Shown here one piece after another: positions 1 through 7,110 of a DNA stretch of 15,310 bases. The position numbers and the translations under genes are program-made. Origin of the DNA: Leptolyngbyaceae cyanobacterium SM1_3_5. Its GTDB lineage: Bacteria; Cyanobacteriota; Cyanobacteriia; Elainellales; Elainellaceae. The stretch's first letter is position 1. Each line of letters starts with the position of its first letter. The stretch spans positions 1-15,310 of the forward strand of contig JAAUTJ010000042.1 of the NCBI GenBank assembly GCA_012031475.1, given 5' to 3'. The notes below the pieces were generated by a model that made no database searches, was not told where the DNA came from, and saw only the letters and a program-made list of their open reading frames with translations.

Positions 1-220
1 CAGGCTGTGCTGCTGCGATCGCTTTTGCAGGTTGAGCCGCAGCAGGTTGAGCCGCAGCAGGTTGAGCCGCAGACAGCGAGGCCGATGCGGATTCGGTCGC
101 TTCTTCAAATTCTCTGAAATATTCTGACTTTTTACCCAATCCAATTAGCCCACCCAGGAAGCCGAAGATGCCGCCTAGGAAAGCTAGAGTGCCGCCGAGC
201 AACTTTTTGACAAGACCCAT
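1..220 (-). CDS. small hypothetical protein with Gly/Leu-rich N-terminus and AAAQP repeat tail (3' end outside window)
   Basis: Read from the ATG whose complement is 218-220, the frame stays open for 73 codons to the window edge. It begins MGLVKKLLGGTLAFLGG, a basic start followed by a Gly/Leu/Phe-rich stretch (about residues 7-28) that could be a membrane-associating helix. Then comes GKKSEYFREFEEATES and an Ala/Gln/Pro-rich tail made of three AAAQP units encoded by a perfect 15-bp repeat. The start is supported by a purine-rich GAGGGAG about 10 bases upstream (complement of 231-237). I do not recognise a named family. The low-complexity tail could make homology assignment unreliable. The stop codon and C-terminus lie left of the window. 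Confidence 0.75.
   Translation of the reverse strand, partial: MGLVKKLLGGTLAFLGGIFGFLGGLIGLGKKSEYFREFEEATESASASLSAAQPAAAQPAAAQPAKAIAAAQP
27..71. repeat. 3 x 15-bp perfect tandem repeat (in-frame)
   Basis: The unit gcaggttgagccgca occurs three times head-to-tail at 27-41, 42-56 and 57-71. Because 15 is a multiple of 3, it adds whole AAAQP units to the reverse-strand protein, so copy number could vary without breaking the frame. Confidence 0.95.
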
Positions 221-814
221 TACGACGATCGCTCCCTCAAAATAAATCTCAATAAATGTAAATGCTGACAGGTTTTTGCAACTTGTTTTTTGCAACTCAC
301 CGCGCGAAAAACTCGATCGCTCACAACAACCCAGATACCTATAGTAACCGAACGCCGATTCGTTTTTTGTCAGTTGGTTTTCAAGATTTAGCGATCGGGG
401 GTTGGCAAGGAGGAGTGAGGGGTTGGGCGGGGCTGTTTCACTGTGGCTGTTTCACTCTGGCTGTTTCACTCTGGCTGTTTCACGGGAGTGATGAGAGGAG
501 AGTAATGAGAGGAAAACCTGCTCAAACTAATCGGCAATCTGACGCTTGGCAGTTGCGATCGCGGTGAAACCCAAGCGCTTTGCCAGTCTGATAAAAACCG
601 TGCAGACGATGTTGCATTGTCAGGGTGTCATCAGGTCAACCTCAGCCTAATTTTTCCCGGTTGACAATTAGAGCAGGCTGGGAAAAGTGCTTCGCAGATC
701 ACCGCTTTTGCATTCAACACTTTTGTAAAAGGCGGGTGAACTGCATCGCGCATCGTGACGAGGGGCGATCGCTTGAGCTAGAAATGGATGTAACCCCGTC
801 TACCTGGCTTTGAT
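221..814. other. 594-bp intergenic region with no supported gene
   Basis: This gap lies between the divergent reverse-strand small gene and the DUF1361 gene. Open frames of 101 and 62 codons exist on the plus strand, but their translations look random in composition and the first is partly made by the tandem repeat at 431-483. A TTGACA-like hexamer is at 661-666 without a good -10 partner. Two crossing inverted repeats are present: CAGCCT 643-648 with AGGCTG 675-680, and TTTTCCC 652-658 with GGGAAAA 680-686. HIP1 octamers are at 555-562 and 765-772. It presumably holds the promoters of both flanking genes, but none can be pinned down. Confidence 0.6.
431..483. repeat. 14-bp tandem repeat, about 3.8 units
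   Basis: The unit ggctgtttcactct is repeated at 431-444 (one mismatch, ending gt), 445-458 and 459-472, with a partial unit at 473-483. A 14-bp period is not a multiple of 3, which argues against the array being coding. Confidence 0.93.
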
Positions 815-1456
815 ATGCGCGAACTGCTCAACCAAACGCTTCAAGCTTTTTCTACGGTCTACAGCGGTTGGATTGCCTGGAATTTGTTTCTGGCATTCAT
901 TCCGCTCGCCTTGAGCTTTTGGCTGTTTCGTCGCCCTTCAACCGTGCGCGATGTTTTGTGGTGGACGGGCTTTGTCGTCTTCATCGCCTTTTTGCCCAAT
1001 GCGCCCTATCTGCTCACCGACATTATCCACCTGATTCGCGGAACGCAAAGCGGCTATTCACCCTGGGTGATTGCCCTCGCCTTCATTCCGCTGCATGTTT
1101 CGGCCATTCTGCTGGGCTTTGAAGCCTACGTCGTCTCAGTGATCAATCAAAGTTCCTATCTCAAGCGCATCGGTGCAAAGGCGTGGATTTTGTGGTCAGA
1201 ACTGGCAACGCATCTGCTTTGCGCGATCGGCGTGTTCATGGGACGATTTCGCCGCTACAACAGTTGGGATCTCGTTACCGATCCGGGCAATGTGATTGTC
1301 ACAACGATCGATGACCTCACCGATCGCCTGCCTGCGCTGGTCATTCTCTTAACCTTCGTGATTTTGACAGTGCTTTACTGGATCTTCAAGCAAATCACGC
1401 TTGGCCTCAAGCTGCGCGTTCGATATGCCCGTCAAGGACTGGATGTGCTGGAGTAG
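815..1456 (+). CDS. DUF1361 domain-containing integral membrane protein
   Basis: This is a 213-residue multi-spanning membrane protein of unknown biochemical role. Hydrophobic segments lie at about residues 20-38, 46-68, 81-105, 121-141 and 170-192, giving roughly five to six membrane passes. The signature is FLPNAPYLLTDIIHL (residues 59-73), together with the N-terminal NLFLAFIPLALSFWLF stretch. Both are what I know of the DUF1361 family, which is common in cyanobacteria and Firmicutes. A second conserved-looking stretch, GRFRRYNSWD, follows the fourth segment. ATG 815 is the first Met in frame and no Shine-Dalgarno is obvious. It ends 40 bp before a convergent gene. Family membership is fairly secure; the function is unknown. 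Confidence 0.88.
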   Translation: MRELLNQTLQAFSTVYSGWIAWNLFLAFIPLALSFWLFRRPSTVRDVLWWTGFVVFIAFLPNAPYLLTDIIHLIRGTQSGYSPWVIALAFIPLHVSAILLGFEAYVVSVINQSSYLKRIGAKAWILWSELATHLLCAIGVFMGRFRRYNSWDLVTDPGNVIVTTIDDLTDRLPALVILLTFVILTVLYWIFKQITLGLKLRVRYARQGLDVLE

Positions 1457-1496
1457 GAATCTTTTTGAGCGATCGCCAGATCTTCTGTGAGGTTGC

Positions 1497-1907
1497 CTAC
1501 AGGTTGGCTTCGGCTTTGCGGCGAGCATACTCGCTGTTGCGGCGATATTGGGCGGCGCGGCCTTGGGCGGCTTTGTGGCGATCGTCCGTGTTGGGCACAA
1601 CCGCCATCAGATCGGCGGCTTGCTGCCACTGATTGGCGATCGCAAACCAGTCGGTGGACGATCGCGCCCGTTTGCCCGCAAAATTTGCTTCTGATGCCAG
1701 TTCGATCGCCTGTGCGTAAGGATCGCCGTGAAACACCACCGCCAACACTTGACTTGAAGGCGTATCGGCAATGTAGCGATCGTACATCGTCCAGCTTAAC
1801 CACAGCAGCGAAGCTGTTAAGCCGATGCCACTCAGCAGCAGTGAAAGAAAGCGCATCCAGGTGTCGGGAATGAGGAGAATGACAGACACCTTCCCATTTA
1901 CGACCAT
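1497..1907 (-). CDS. hypothetical membrane-anchored alpha-helical protein
   Basis: This is a 136-residue protein with one hydrophobic segment at about residues 19-40, then a soluble helical tail. The tail carries a pattern I have seen in many uncharacterised cyanobacterial proteins: Ala-rich helices, a dW..ia..W..A..l..VP motif (DWFAIANQWQQAADLMAVVP, residues 86-105), then A..R...Y..N...A. Its role is unknown; the shape suggests an anchored helical-hairpin or coiled-coil protein. The start is uncertain: Met1 at 1907 has no clear ribosome-binding site, and Met18 at 1856, just before the membrane segment, is a good alternative giving 119 residues. It is convergent with the DUF1361 gene and divergent from glyQ. 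The coherent hydrophobic-then-amphipathic layout supports a real gene over the overlapping frames here. Confidence 0.68.
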   Translation of the reverse strand: MVVNGKVSVILLIPDTWMRFLSLLLSGIGLTASLLWLSWTMYDRYIADTPSSQVLAVVFHGDPYAQAIELASEANFAGKRARSSTDWFAIANQWQQAADLMAVVPNTDDRHKAAQGRAAQYRRNSEYARRKAEANL

Positions 1908-2054
1908 CTAGGGAAAAAGAATTGGATACTGGGTTTCGGGGGGCAAACACATTTTATCCGAGCAAGATCTTTAGGTCGTCTTCATCGCGTCGCTCTTACC
2001 TCTAGAATTGCGCCAGATGCGGCCAACTTTACGCGACAATCAACAAAGAGAAAT

Positions 2055-2059
2055 GGAGG
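2055..2059 (+). promoter_or_regulatory. Shine-Dalgarno of glyQ
   Basis: GGAGG lies 7 bases before ATG 2067. It is the strongest ribosome-binding site in the window and fixes the glyQ start. Confidence 0.85.
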
Positions 2060-2066
2060 TCGATCG

Positions 2067-2951
2067 ATGCACTTTCAGACGGTGATTTCAACGCTCAACC
2101 AGTTTTGGAGCGATCGCGGCTGCGTCATTGTCCAACCCTATGATACCGAGAAGGGCGCGGGAACCATGAGTCCGCATACGTTTTTGAGGGCGATCGGGCC
2201 AGAACCCTGGTCAGTTGCTTACCCGGAACCTTGTCGCCGTCCGACCGATGGACGCTATGGCGAAAATCCGAATCGTGTCCAATATTACTATCAGTATCAG
2301 GTGTTGATTAAGCCCTCACCTGATAATATTCAAGAAGTCTATCTTGACTCGCTTCGAGCATTAGGAATTGCGCCGGAAGATCACGATATTCGCTTTGTGG
2401 AAGACAACTGGGAATCGCCAACTTTGGGCGCGTGGGGCGTGGGTTGGGAAGTGTGGCTCGACGGCATGGAAGTGACGCAGTTCACTTACTTTCAGCAGTG
2501 TGGTGGCATTGATTGCCGTCCGGTGTCGATCGAAATTACCTACGGTTTAGAACGCCTGACGATGTATCTGCAAAATGTTGATTCAATCTTCAATATTCGC
2601 TGGAACAATCGACTGACTTATGGCGATATTCAGCTTCAATCTGAAATCGAACAATCCACCTACAATTTTGAAGCATCCGATGCCGATCGCCTGTTCACCT
2701 TGTTTGGTTTATATGAGCAAGAAGCCGAACAACTGATTCAGAAAAAACTGGTCATGCCCAGCCTGGACTACGTGCTGAAATGCTCCCATACTTTCAACTT
2801 GCTTGATGCTAGAGGCGTCATTTCTGTAACAGAAAGGGTGCGCTACATCGGCAGAATTCGTAATTTAGCAAGGCAGGTGGCTCATCTGTACTTGAAGCAG
2901 CGAGAAGAACTTGGATTTCCGCTGCTTCAAGAATCGCCCGTTGCAGTTTAG
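2067..2951 (+). CDS. glyQ: glycyl-tRNA synthetase alpha subunit
   Basis: This is the catalytic alpha chain of the bacterial (alpha-beta)2 glycyl-tRNA synthetase, which charges tRNA-Gly in the cytoplasm. The 294 residues are full length for the family. It begins with the family-typical MHFQTVISTLNQFWSDRGC and VQPYDTEKGAGTMSPHTF. The class II core is visible as YPEPCRRPTDGRYGENPNR with QYYYQYQVLIKPSP, then WEVWLDGMEVTQFTYFQQ, GGIDCRPVSIEITYGLERL (motif 3 with its class II arginine) and the C-terminal helical YVLKCSHTFNLLDARGVISV region. The beta subunit gene glyS is not in the window; in cyanobacteria the two are often unlinked. The stop overlaps by 4 bp the stop of the convergent membrane-protein gene. 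The frame is uninterrupted. Confidence 0.98.
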   Translation: MHFQTVISTLNQFWSDRGCVIVQPYDTEKGAGTMSPHTFLRAIGPEPWSVAYPEPCRRPTDGRYGENPNRVQYYYQYQVLIKPSPDNIQEVYLDSLRALGIAPEDHDIRFVEDNWESPTLGAWGVGWEVWLDGMEVTQFTYFQQCGGIDCRPVSIEITYGLERLTMYLQNVDSIFNIRWNNRLTYGDIQLQSEIEQSTYNFEASDADRLFTLFGLYEQEAEQLIQKKLVMPSLDYVLKCSHTFNLLDARGVISVTERVRYIGRIRNLARQVAHLYLKQREELGFPLLQESPVAV

Positions 2952-4806
2952 CGGTCTAGCAATTCTCGATCGCGACTCTGCAAATCAGCCGGACTCTGTG
3001 AATCAGTCGGAAACATCAGCAGATCAAACATGAAGTTCGGAGGAAACGGCGGTGCTTTGAGTTGGGTTTGATTTTGCTTCAAATTAAACGTTCGATCGCC
3101 CACGACAAGCGGCTCAAACTGTCGAGAAAGTCGGCCTTCTTGCGATCGCAAAAAGATCACGCGGCTGCTGCGAATTCGACCGGGCAAGTCTCTTCGATCG
3201 AGCGCAACTTCGCGATTAATTTGCAGAAAATCATCTTCAATTGCAATTTGCTCCTGCCAGTCATCATCCAAGCGGTATGCCCTCGGCTGAACGGACTGAA
3301 GCGGATTTTCGCTGTTGATCCAGTCGGAGGGAAATTTGTAGATCAAGCCGAGCAAACCCGGAAATCGGCTGTTAAAACTCTGCACTCGATCGAGTCCTAC
3401 TGGGTCTTGATTAAAGTCAATTAGAATAATGCTTCTTCTCGTCATATCTGGACAGAGTTTGGCAACATCCGTCCAGAACGTCCGCTGATATTGCGCGATC
3501 GCAACAAACTCTTGCTGGTTTTTGAAGCCGCTCACAATTAACAGCATGAAGAATGAAGCTAGCGCCACTGCAATGATCGAATTTCGTCGATCGCGGCTGA
3601 CAGCAAGCTGAATGCCGCAGCAGGCACACCCACACAAAATTGCTGTGCCAAAAGCGGCTGCAAGATGGACAAGTGAGGCTCTACCATTCACCAGATAAAT
3701 ATTCTCTTCGGAGCCAGTTAGGGTGAGTACATACGCTAAAATCAGCGCGGCGAATCCGGCCAGTCCCAATCGCCACAGACTCGAAGATTGGTGTTGAGGC
3801 TGCTTGATGGATGCGTTGGACGATCGCTTCGTTTGAAAATTCAACTGTGCAAAATATAGGCCACAAGCGATCGCCACCAGCAGTAAACTCAGCGGCACAA
3901 TCCACTTTGTCTCTAGCATCATCAGTGCTTGAAGCGGTTTGAAAATAAAAGCGCCGATCGATATCAGTGGACCTGCCACGAGCGAGAGCAGGACTTGCAT
4001 CACACCATCGCTATCGATCGCTTGATTGACGCGAGCTTCACCGATTAGTTTGCGAATCAGCAAAACAATTAACATGAGCGCAATCAAAATTGCGGTATGC
4101 CTCAGTTGTTCTCGGCGCGATCGCGCATTCCATTTCCAGGTCGGCTTGAGGAGTGGAGCCACCCAGAACATCGGTAGAAATTTTTCATAGCAAAACAGCG
4201 AAGTGAAAATCAACAAGTAGGAAAGTGTGCGATTTCTTTTGCCATCCGACAAATACAAATGTGAGGCAATCAAAAATAAGATTGATGCGGGTAAAATTCC
4301 AAACGCGCTGGTGAGCCAAGCATGATTTGTATTGGCCGGAAACAAGGCAAATACGAAAGTGCTGGTGAGGGCAAAAAAAAGCGTTTTGCGTCGATCGCTG
4401 CATGAGCCTGTGAAACAGCAACACATGAATCAAATTGACCAAGTAGGCGAGTACATACATGGCAGGCAAACCACCAAGCTGTACGCCTAATCGAGCAAAT
4501 ATGTAAATGAGTCCGGTGTGCAGCGGGCGTCCTTCTTCGCTCACTATGATCCTGCCAATGGGCAGCCAATATTGCCAAACTTGTGTCCATGTCCACTGCA
4601 TCATCAGCGGAACTCTTGTGAAAATCTTCCCGATACAAAGAAAACTGCTGAAAGCTTTGAAAATGAGCAGCCCAAACAACAAATGCTAAAAGCAAAATGA
4701 CAAACCCGTTAAGAGCTTGTTGGCGATCGATCGCTTTGGAATTGAGTATGTTTTTCAAATTGAGATAGTTAAATCGCTTTTCTACTGTAGTGGAGCGTTG
4801 ACTCAT
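2948..4806 (-). pseudogene. polytopic membrane protein, possibly GT-C glycosyltransferase-like, broken by two frameshifts
   Basis: Three reverse-strand frames join into one protein of about 618 residues. Segment A (from ATG 4806) is MSQRSTTVEKRFNYLNLKN... with one hydrophobic helix, to SLYREDFHK near 4610. Segment B continues as VPLMMQWTWTQVWQYWLPIG...LLFHRLMQRSTQNAFF to the A8 run at 4373-4380. Segment C continues as ALTSTFVFALFPANTNHAW with many hydrophobic helices, then a soluble tail of about 200 residues to TAA at 2948. Each junction needs one base removed; with both removed the length is an exact multiple of three. A stop (TAG, 4810-4812) sits one codon upstream of ATG 4806. The N-terminal layout resembles GT-C-type transferases, but I see no diagnostic motif. 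The breaks may be sequencing errors, not decay. Confidence 0.7.
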
Positions 4807-4869
4807 TGCCTAGACTGATTGCCCAAACTGATTGCCCAAACTGATTGCCCAAACTGATTGCCTAGACGA
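4805..4869. repeat. 5 x 13-bp tandem repeat abutting a start codon
   Basis: The 13-bp unit attgcccaaactg lies at 4818-4830, 4831-4843 and 4844-4856. It is flanked by two variant end units, attgcctagactg (4805-4817) and attgcctagacga (4857-4869). The array begins inside the start codon (complement of 4804-4806) of the reverse-strand membrane-protein gene, so it fills that gene's translation-initiation region. The two outer units share the same variant (cctag for cccaa), giving a symmetric array. Confidence 0.95.
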
Positions 4870-5030
4870 CTTGAGAATCGCATTCGGTTCCTTGACAGCA
4901 ATTAATTTGAGTAATGGATTTTTTGTTTTCACGTGAGCAGCACTGTATTAGCACGATCGCTTCCTTTTTGTACCTTCTGCAATCAGGACGATCGCGCTAA
5001 TCTAAATCTTGCTGTTTGTGGGTTAGAAAG

Positions 5031-5828
5031 ATGGGACAGGCGATCGTTCAAGTGGATGCATTTACCAACAAACCGTTTGGTGGAAATCCCGCTGCGGTCT
5101 GCGTTTTGGCTGCGCCTCAGCCGGACGAGTGGATGCAAAATGTGGCGATGGAGATGAATTTGTCTGAAACGGCGTTTCTCGTGCCGCGATCGGATGGCTA
5201 TGATTTGCGCTGGTTTACGCCTGCTGCGGAAGTGGCGCTGTGTGGTCATGCGACCTTGGCAAGCGCTCATGTGCTGTGGAGCGAGGGGCATTTGGCGATC
5301 GACGCACAAGCCCGATTTCACACCAAAAGCGGTTTGCTGACTGCCGATCGCCGCGAGGACTGGATTGAACTGAATTTTCCGGTTCAGCCAATGCAGCCTG
5401 TCGAGCCGCCGGACAATCTACTCGCAGCCTTGGGCATTTCCCAAGCGGAAGCGGTGCGCCACCGGACGCGCCAAAATCAAGATGATTATCTGGTCGAACT
5501 GGCAACCGAGGCCGAAGTGCGGCAGCTACAGCCGGATTTTGGGCGGATGCTGAAGTTGGCAACTCGCGGAGCGATCGTCACCAGTCGCGCTAGCGATTAT
5601 GATTTTGTCTCGCGCTATTTCGCTCCGGGCGTCGGCATCAACGAAGACCCGGTGACGGGCTACGCTCACTGCTGCTTGGCTCCCTACTGGCAAGAGCGCT
5701 TGGGCAAATCGGAATTTCTGGCGTATCAGGCTTCGGCCAGAGGCGGCGTTGTGAAAGTGCGGCAGGAAGGCGATCGCGTCCTCTTGGGTGGCCAAGCCGT
5801 CACCGTCATGCGCGGCGAACTGGTATAG
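5031..5828 (+). CDS. PhzF family phenazine biosynthesis-like isomerase
   Basis: This is a 265-residue member of the PhzF/diaminopimelate-epimerase-like fold, cytosolic and cofactor-independent; the substrate is unknown for most members. The family N-terminus is clear: VQVDAFTNKPFGGNPAAVC (residues 6-24). MNLSETAFLV contains Glu46, in the position of the catalytic glutamate of PhzF. The two glycine-rich anion-binding loops are LCGHAT (70-75) and EDPVTGYAH (205-213). The C-terminus repeats the half-domain fold (RGGVVKVRQEGDRVLLGGQA). I chose ATG 5031 over an in-frame TTG at 5016 because the protein starts MGQAIVQVDAF as in relatives. The gene ends 7 bp before the convergent exported-protein gene. 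Nothing nearby suggests phenazine synthesis, so phzF itself should not be assigned. Confidence 0.93.
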   Translation: MGQAIVQVDAFTNKPFGGNPAAVCVLAAPQPDEWMQNVAMEMNLSETAFLVPRSDGYDLRWFTPAAEVALCGHATLASAHVLWSEGHLAIDAQARFHTKSGLLTADRREDWIELNFPVQPMQPVEPPDNLLAALGISQAEAVRHRTRQNQDDYLVELATEAEVRQLQPDFGRMLKLATRGAIVTSRASDYDFVSRYFAPGVGINEDPVTGYAHCCLAPYWQERLGKSEFLAYQASARGGVVKVRQEGDRVLLGGQAVTVMRGELV

Positions 5829-5835
5829 CGTCGAG

Positions 5836-6444
5836 TCACGATCGGCAGCCACTCCCTTGGCTCAGTGCCGCTCGATCGAACGTTGCCAGTGAAATATCGA
5901 CCGAAACGGAATCTTCATCGTCTGCAACTTGATCGTTGTTGCGATCGATCAGCGACGTGGCAAAAAAGCCGCAGCGCAGATCGATCGAATCTTCCGGTGC
6001 GATCGCGGTTTCGGTGGGAAACTGCAAGAACAGCGTTCCGTTTTTGCTGGAACATTCAAATTCAGCAGCGGCTAACTGATCGGTGTAGCGCGATCGAATC
6101 GCGGGCAGCAAGGCCACGCAGTCTTCGTCACCTTCGGCACAGGTGAGCGGTCGAAAGAAGGCCGAATCGGTGGCGGAAGTGGGCACGTTGCCGAGCCATT
6201 CGCCCACTCGATCGCCGTTCGCATCCAGTCGCCAACAGGTGAAGCTGACGCGCTCGGTGTCGTCGTCAATCCGAATCGCCTGCAAAACCAAATCGCCTTC
6301 GCACTGGGCTTCCATCTCGACAACAGCAGAGGGAAACAGTTCGTGCATCCGATCGATCGCCTGACTCGATTGGGCAGTCGGCACAACCATCAGACAACCG
6401 CCAACCGCCAGCAGAACAGGAATCGATCGATGGACAGTCATCAT
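5836..6444 (-). CDS. exported Cys-rich hypothetical protein with two Asp/Asn-rich Ca-binding-like loops
   Basis: The protein has 202 residues. The N-terminus (MMTVHRSIPVLLAVGGCLMV) has a short basic region, a hydrophobic core and an Ala/Ser-rich cleavage region ending near SSQA at 26-29, so it is probably exported through Sec. The mature part has seven cysteines (48, 70, 102, 109, 131, 158, 200), consistent with disulphides outside the cytoplasm. Two Asp/Asn-rich stretches, LDANGDRVGEW (73-83) and DRNNDQVADDED (167-178), resemble D-x-N-x-D calcium-binding loops. I do not recognise the family. Met1 and Met2 are both possible starts. It lies 31 bp downstream of the YbaY-domain gene on the same strand, suggesting co-transcription and perhaps a shared envelope role. 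Confidence 0.75.
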   Translation of the reverse strand: MMTVHRSIPVLLAVGGCLMVVPTAQSSQAIDRMHELFPSAVVEMEAQCEGDLVLQAIRIDDDTERVSFTCWRLDANGDRVGEWLGNVPTSATDSAFFRPLTCAEGDEDCVALLPAIRSRYTDQLAAAEFECSSKNGTLFLQFPTETAIAPEDSIDLRCGFFATSLIDRNNDQVADDEDSVSVDISLATFDRAALSQGSGCRS

Positions 6445-6475
6445 ATAGGGTTGCTAGTGCTTAAACCGCCCCATT

Positions 6476-6812
6476 CTAGCTGACCGGATCGACGACCAGT
6501 TCCACCGTTGTCGGATGGCCGCGCGTGATGACGGGATAAGCTGCCATATTCAAAAAGCGCAACTGATCGTCCACCGTAATTCGCACCTGAAGCGCGTAGG
6601 TGTGCTGTGGATTAATTTTGTCTGGGTCATAGTCCAGCCCAAACGGGGATCGGGACTTGCTGTCCGGCGGTGATGAAGCTTTCAGTGGCAAGATCGATCG
6701 CTTCCGCATCTACCAAGCTGACATCTTGGAGGCGAATCGCGATCGCCGCGTTGAACGGCAGCAAAATCGGTTGACGGCAGGTGATCACACCTGTAACGGT
6801 TCCTTGAGACAT
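6476..6812 (-). pseudogene. YbaY/YscW-like domain protein, one frameshift
   Basis: Two reverse-strand frames join into a protein of about 111 residues with the YbaY-family pattern (small beta-sandwich, usually a lipoprotein domain). It starts MSQGTVTGVITCRQPILLPF, then AIAIRLQDVSLVDAEAIDLA and ITAGQQVPIP; after the break it reads FGLDYDPDKINPQHTYALQV, RITVDDQLRFLN, YPVITRGHPTTVELVV. The break is at the G4 run 6645-6648: removing one base gives an unbroken VPIPFGLDYDP, exactly the family's IPF.L.YDP..I motif. No signal peptide or lipobox is seen with start 6812, so it is either cytosolic or lacks a recognised upstream start. Family assignment rests on remembered motif order. The break may be a sequencing error. 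Confidence 0.78.
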
Positions 6813-7110
6813 GAAAATAAGGCGATCCCAGCAGATGCAAAGAGGACAGGCTGCACAGACCAGAACTTTTCTAAATGCAAAGTTCTGTATTTTGTTGGCC
6901 TCGATCGAAACCTAAAAAAACTGCACGGTTTGAAGCTGCAAGCGATAGGGGTTGCAGTCAAATCAGCACGGGCGATCGAGTGCAGTTGCGCCTACCTGCA
7001 TCAGTGGAAGTAGGGCACACACGCCGTCAAAATTTTGACATAAATTGGCAAATGTGGTAGGAGGGTGTCACACCGCAACCTGCGTTTTGAAGCCACAACT
7101 CTACCAAAAA
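6813..7110. other. 298-bp intergenic region between tRNA-Gln and YbaY-domain gene
   Basis: No coding frame here looks real; the longest plus-strand frame overlaps the YbaY gene antisense. The region holds a perfect 14-bp palindrome (7026-7039) and a short inverted repeat GGTGT-C-ACACC (7064-7074). It should contain the promoter of the reverse-strand YbaY-domain gene, but no clear -35/-10 pair was seen. Confidence 0.5.
7026..7039. promoter_or_regulatory. perfect 14-bp palindrome, candidate operator
   Basis: GTCAAAATTTTGAC is fully self-complementary. It lies downstream of the tRNA-Gln gene and about 215 bp upstream of the YbaY-domain gene start, in otherwise unstructured intergenic DNA. It could bind a dimeric regulator. 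I do not match it to a known cyanobacterial operator. Confidence 0.35.

Noticed and set aside
262..567. 101-codon plus-strand open frame in the left gap
   Set aside because: Its composition is random-looking, it runs through the 14-bp tandem repeat, and it shows no domain, ribosome-binding site or convincing codon pattern.
625..813. 62-codon open frame just before DUF1361
   Set aside because: It has no recognisable protein character and overlaps the inverted repeats; it is likely upstream DNA of DUF1361.
4805..4869. Short CRISPR-like array
   Set aside because: The units are 13 bp with no spacers between them; this is a simple tandem repeat, and no cas genes are present.
5836..6444. Lipobox at Cys17 (VGGC) of the exported protein
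   Set aside because: Gly at -2 fits the lipobox poorly, and the hydrophobic core continues past the cysteine to a normal Sec-type cleavage region.
6985..7035. Glutamine-riboswitch-like GGAAGTAGG before the YbaY gene and tRNA-Gln
   Set aside because: The short string is on the opposite strand to the flanking genes and lacks the other conserved parts of the glnA motif (CGTTCA start, GAAGGAACGC end).
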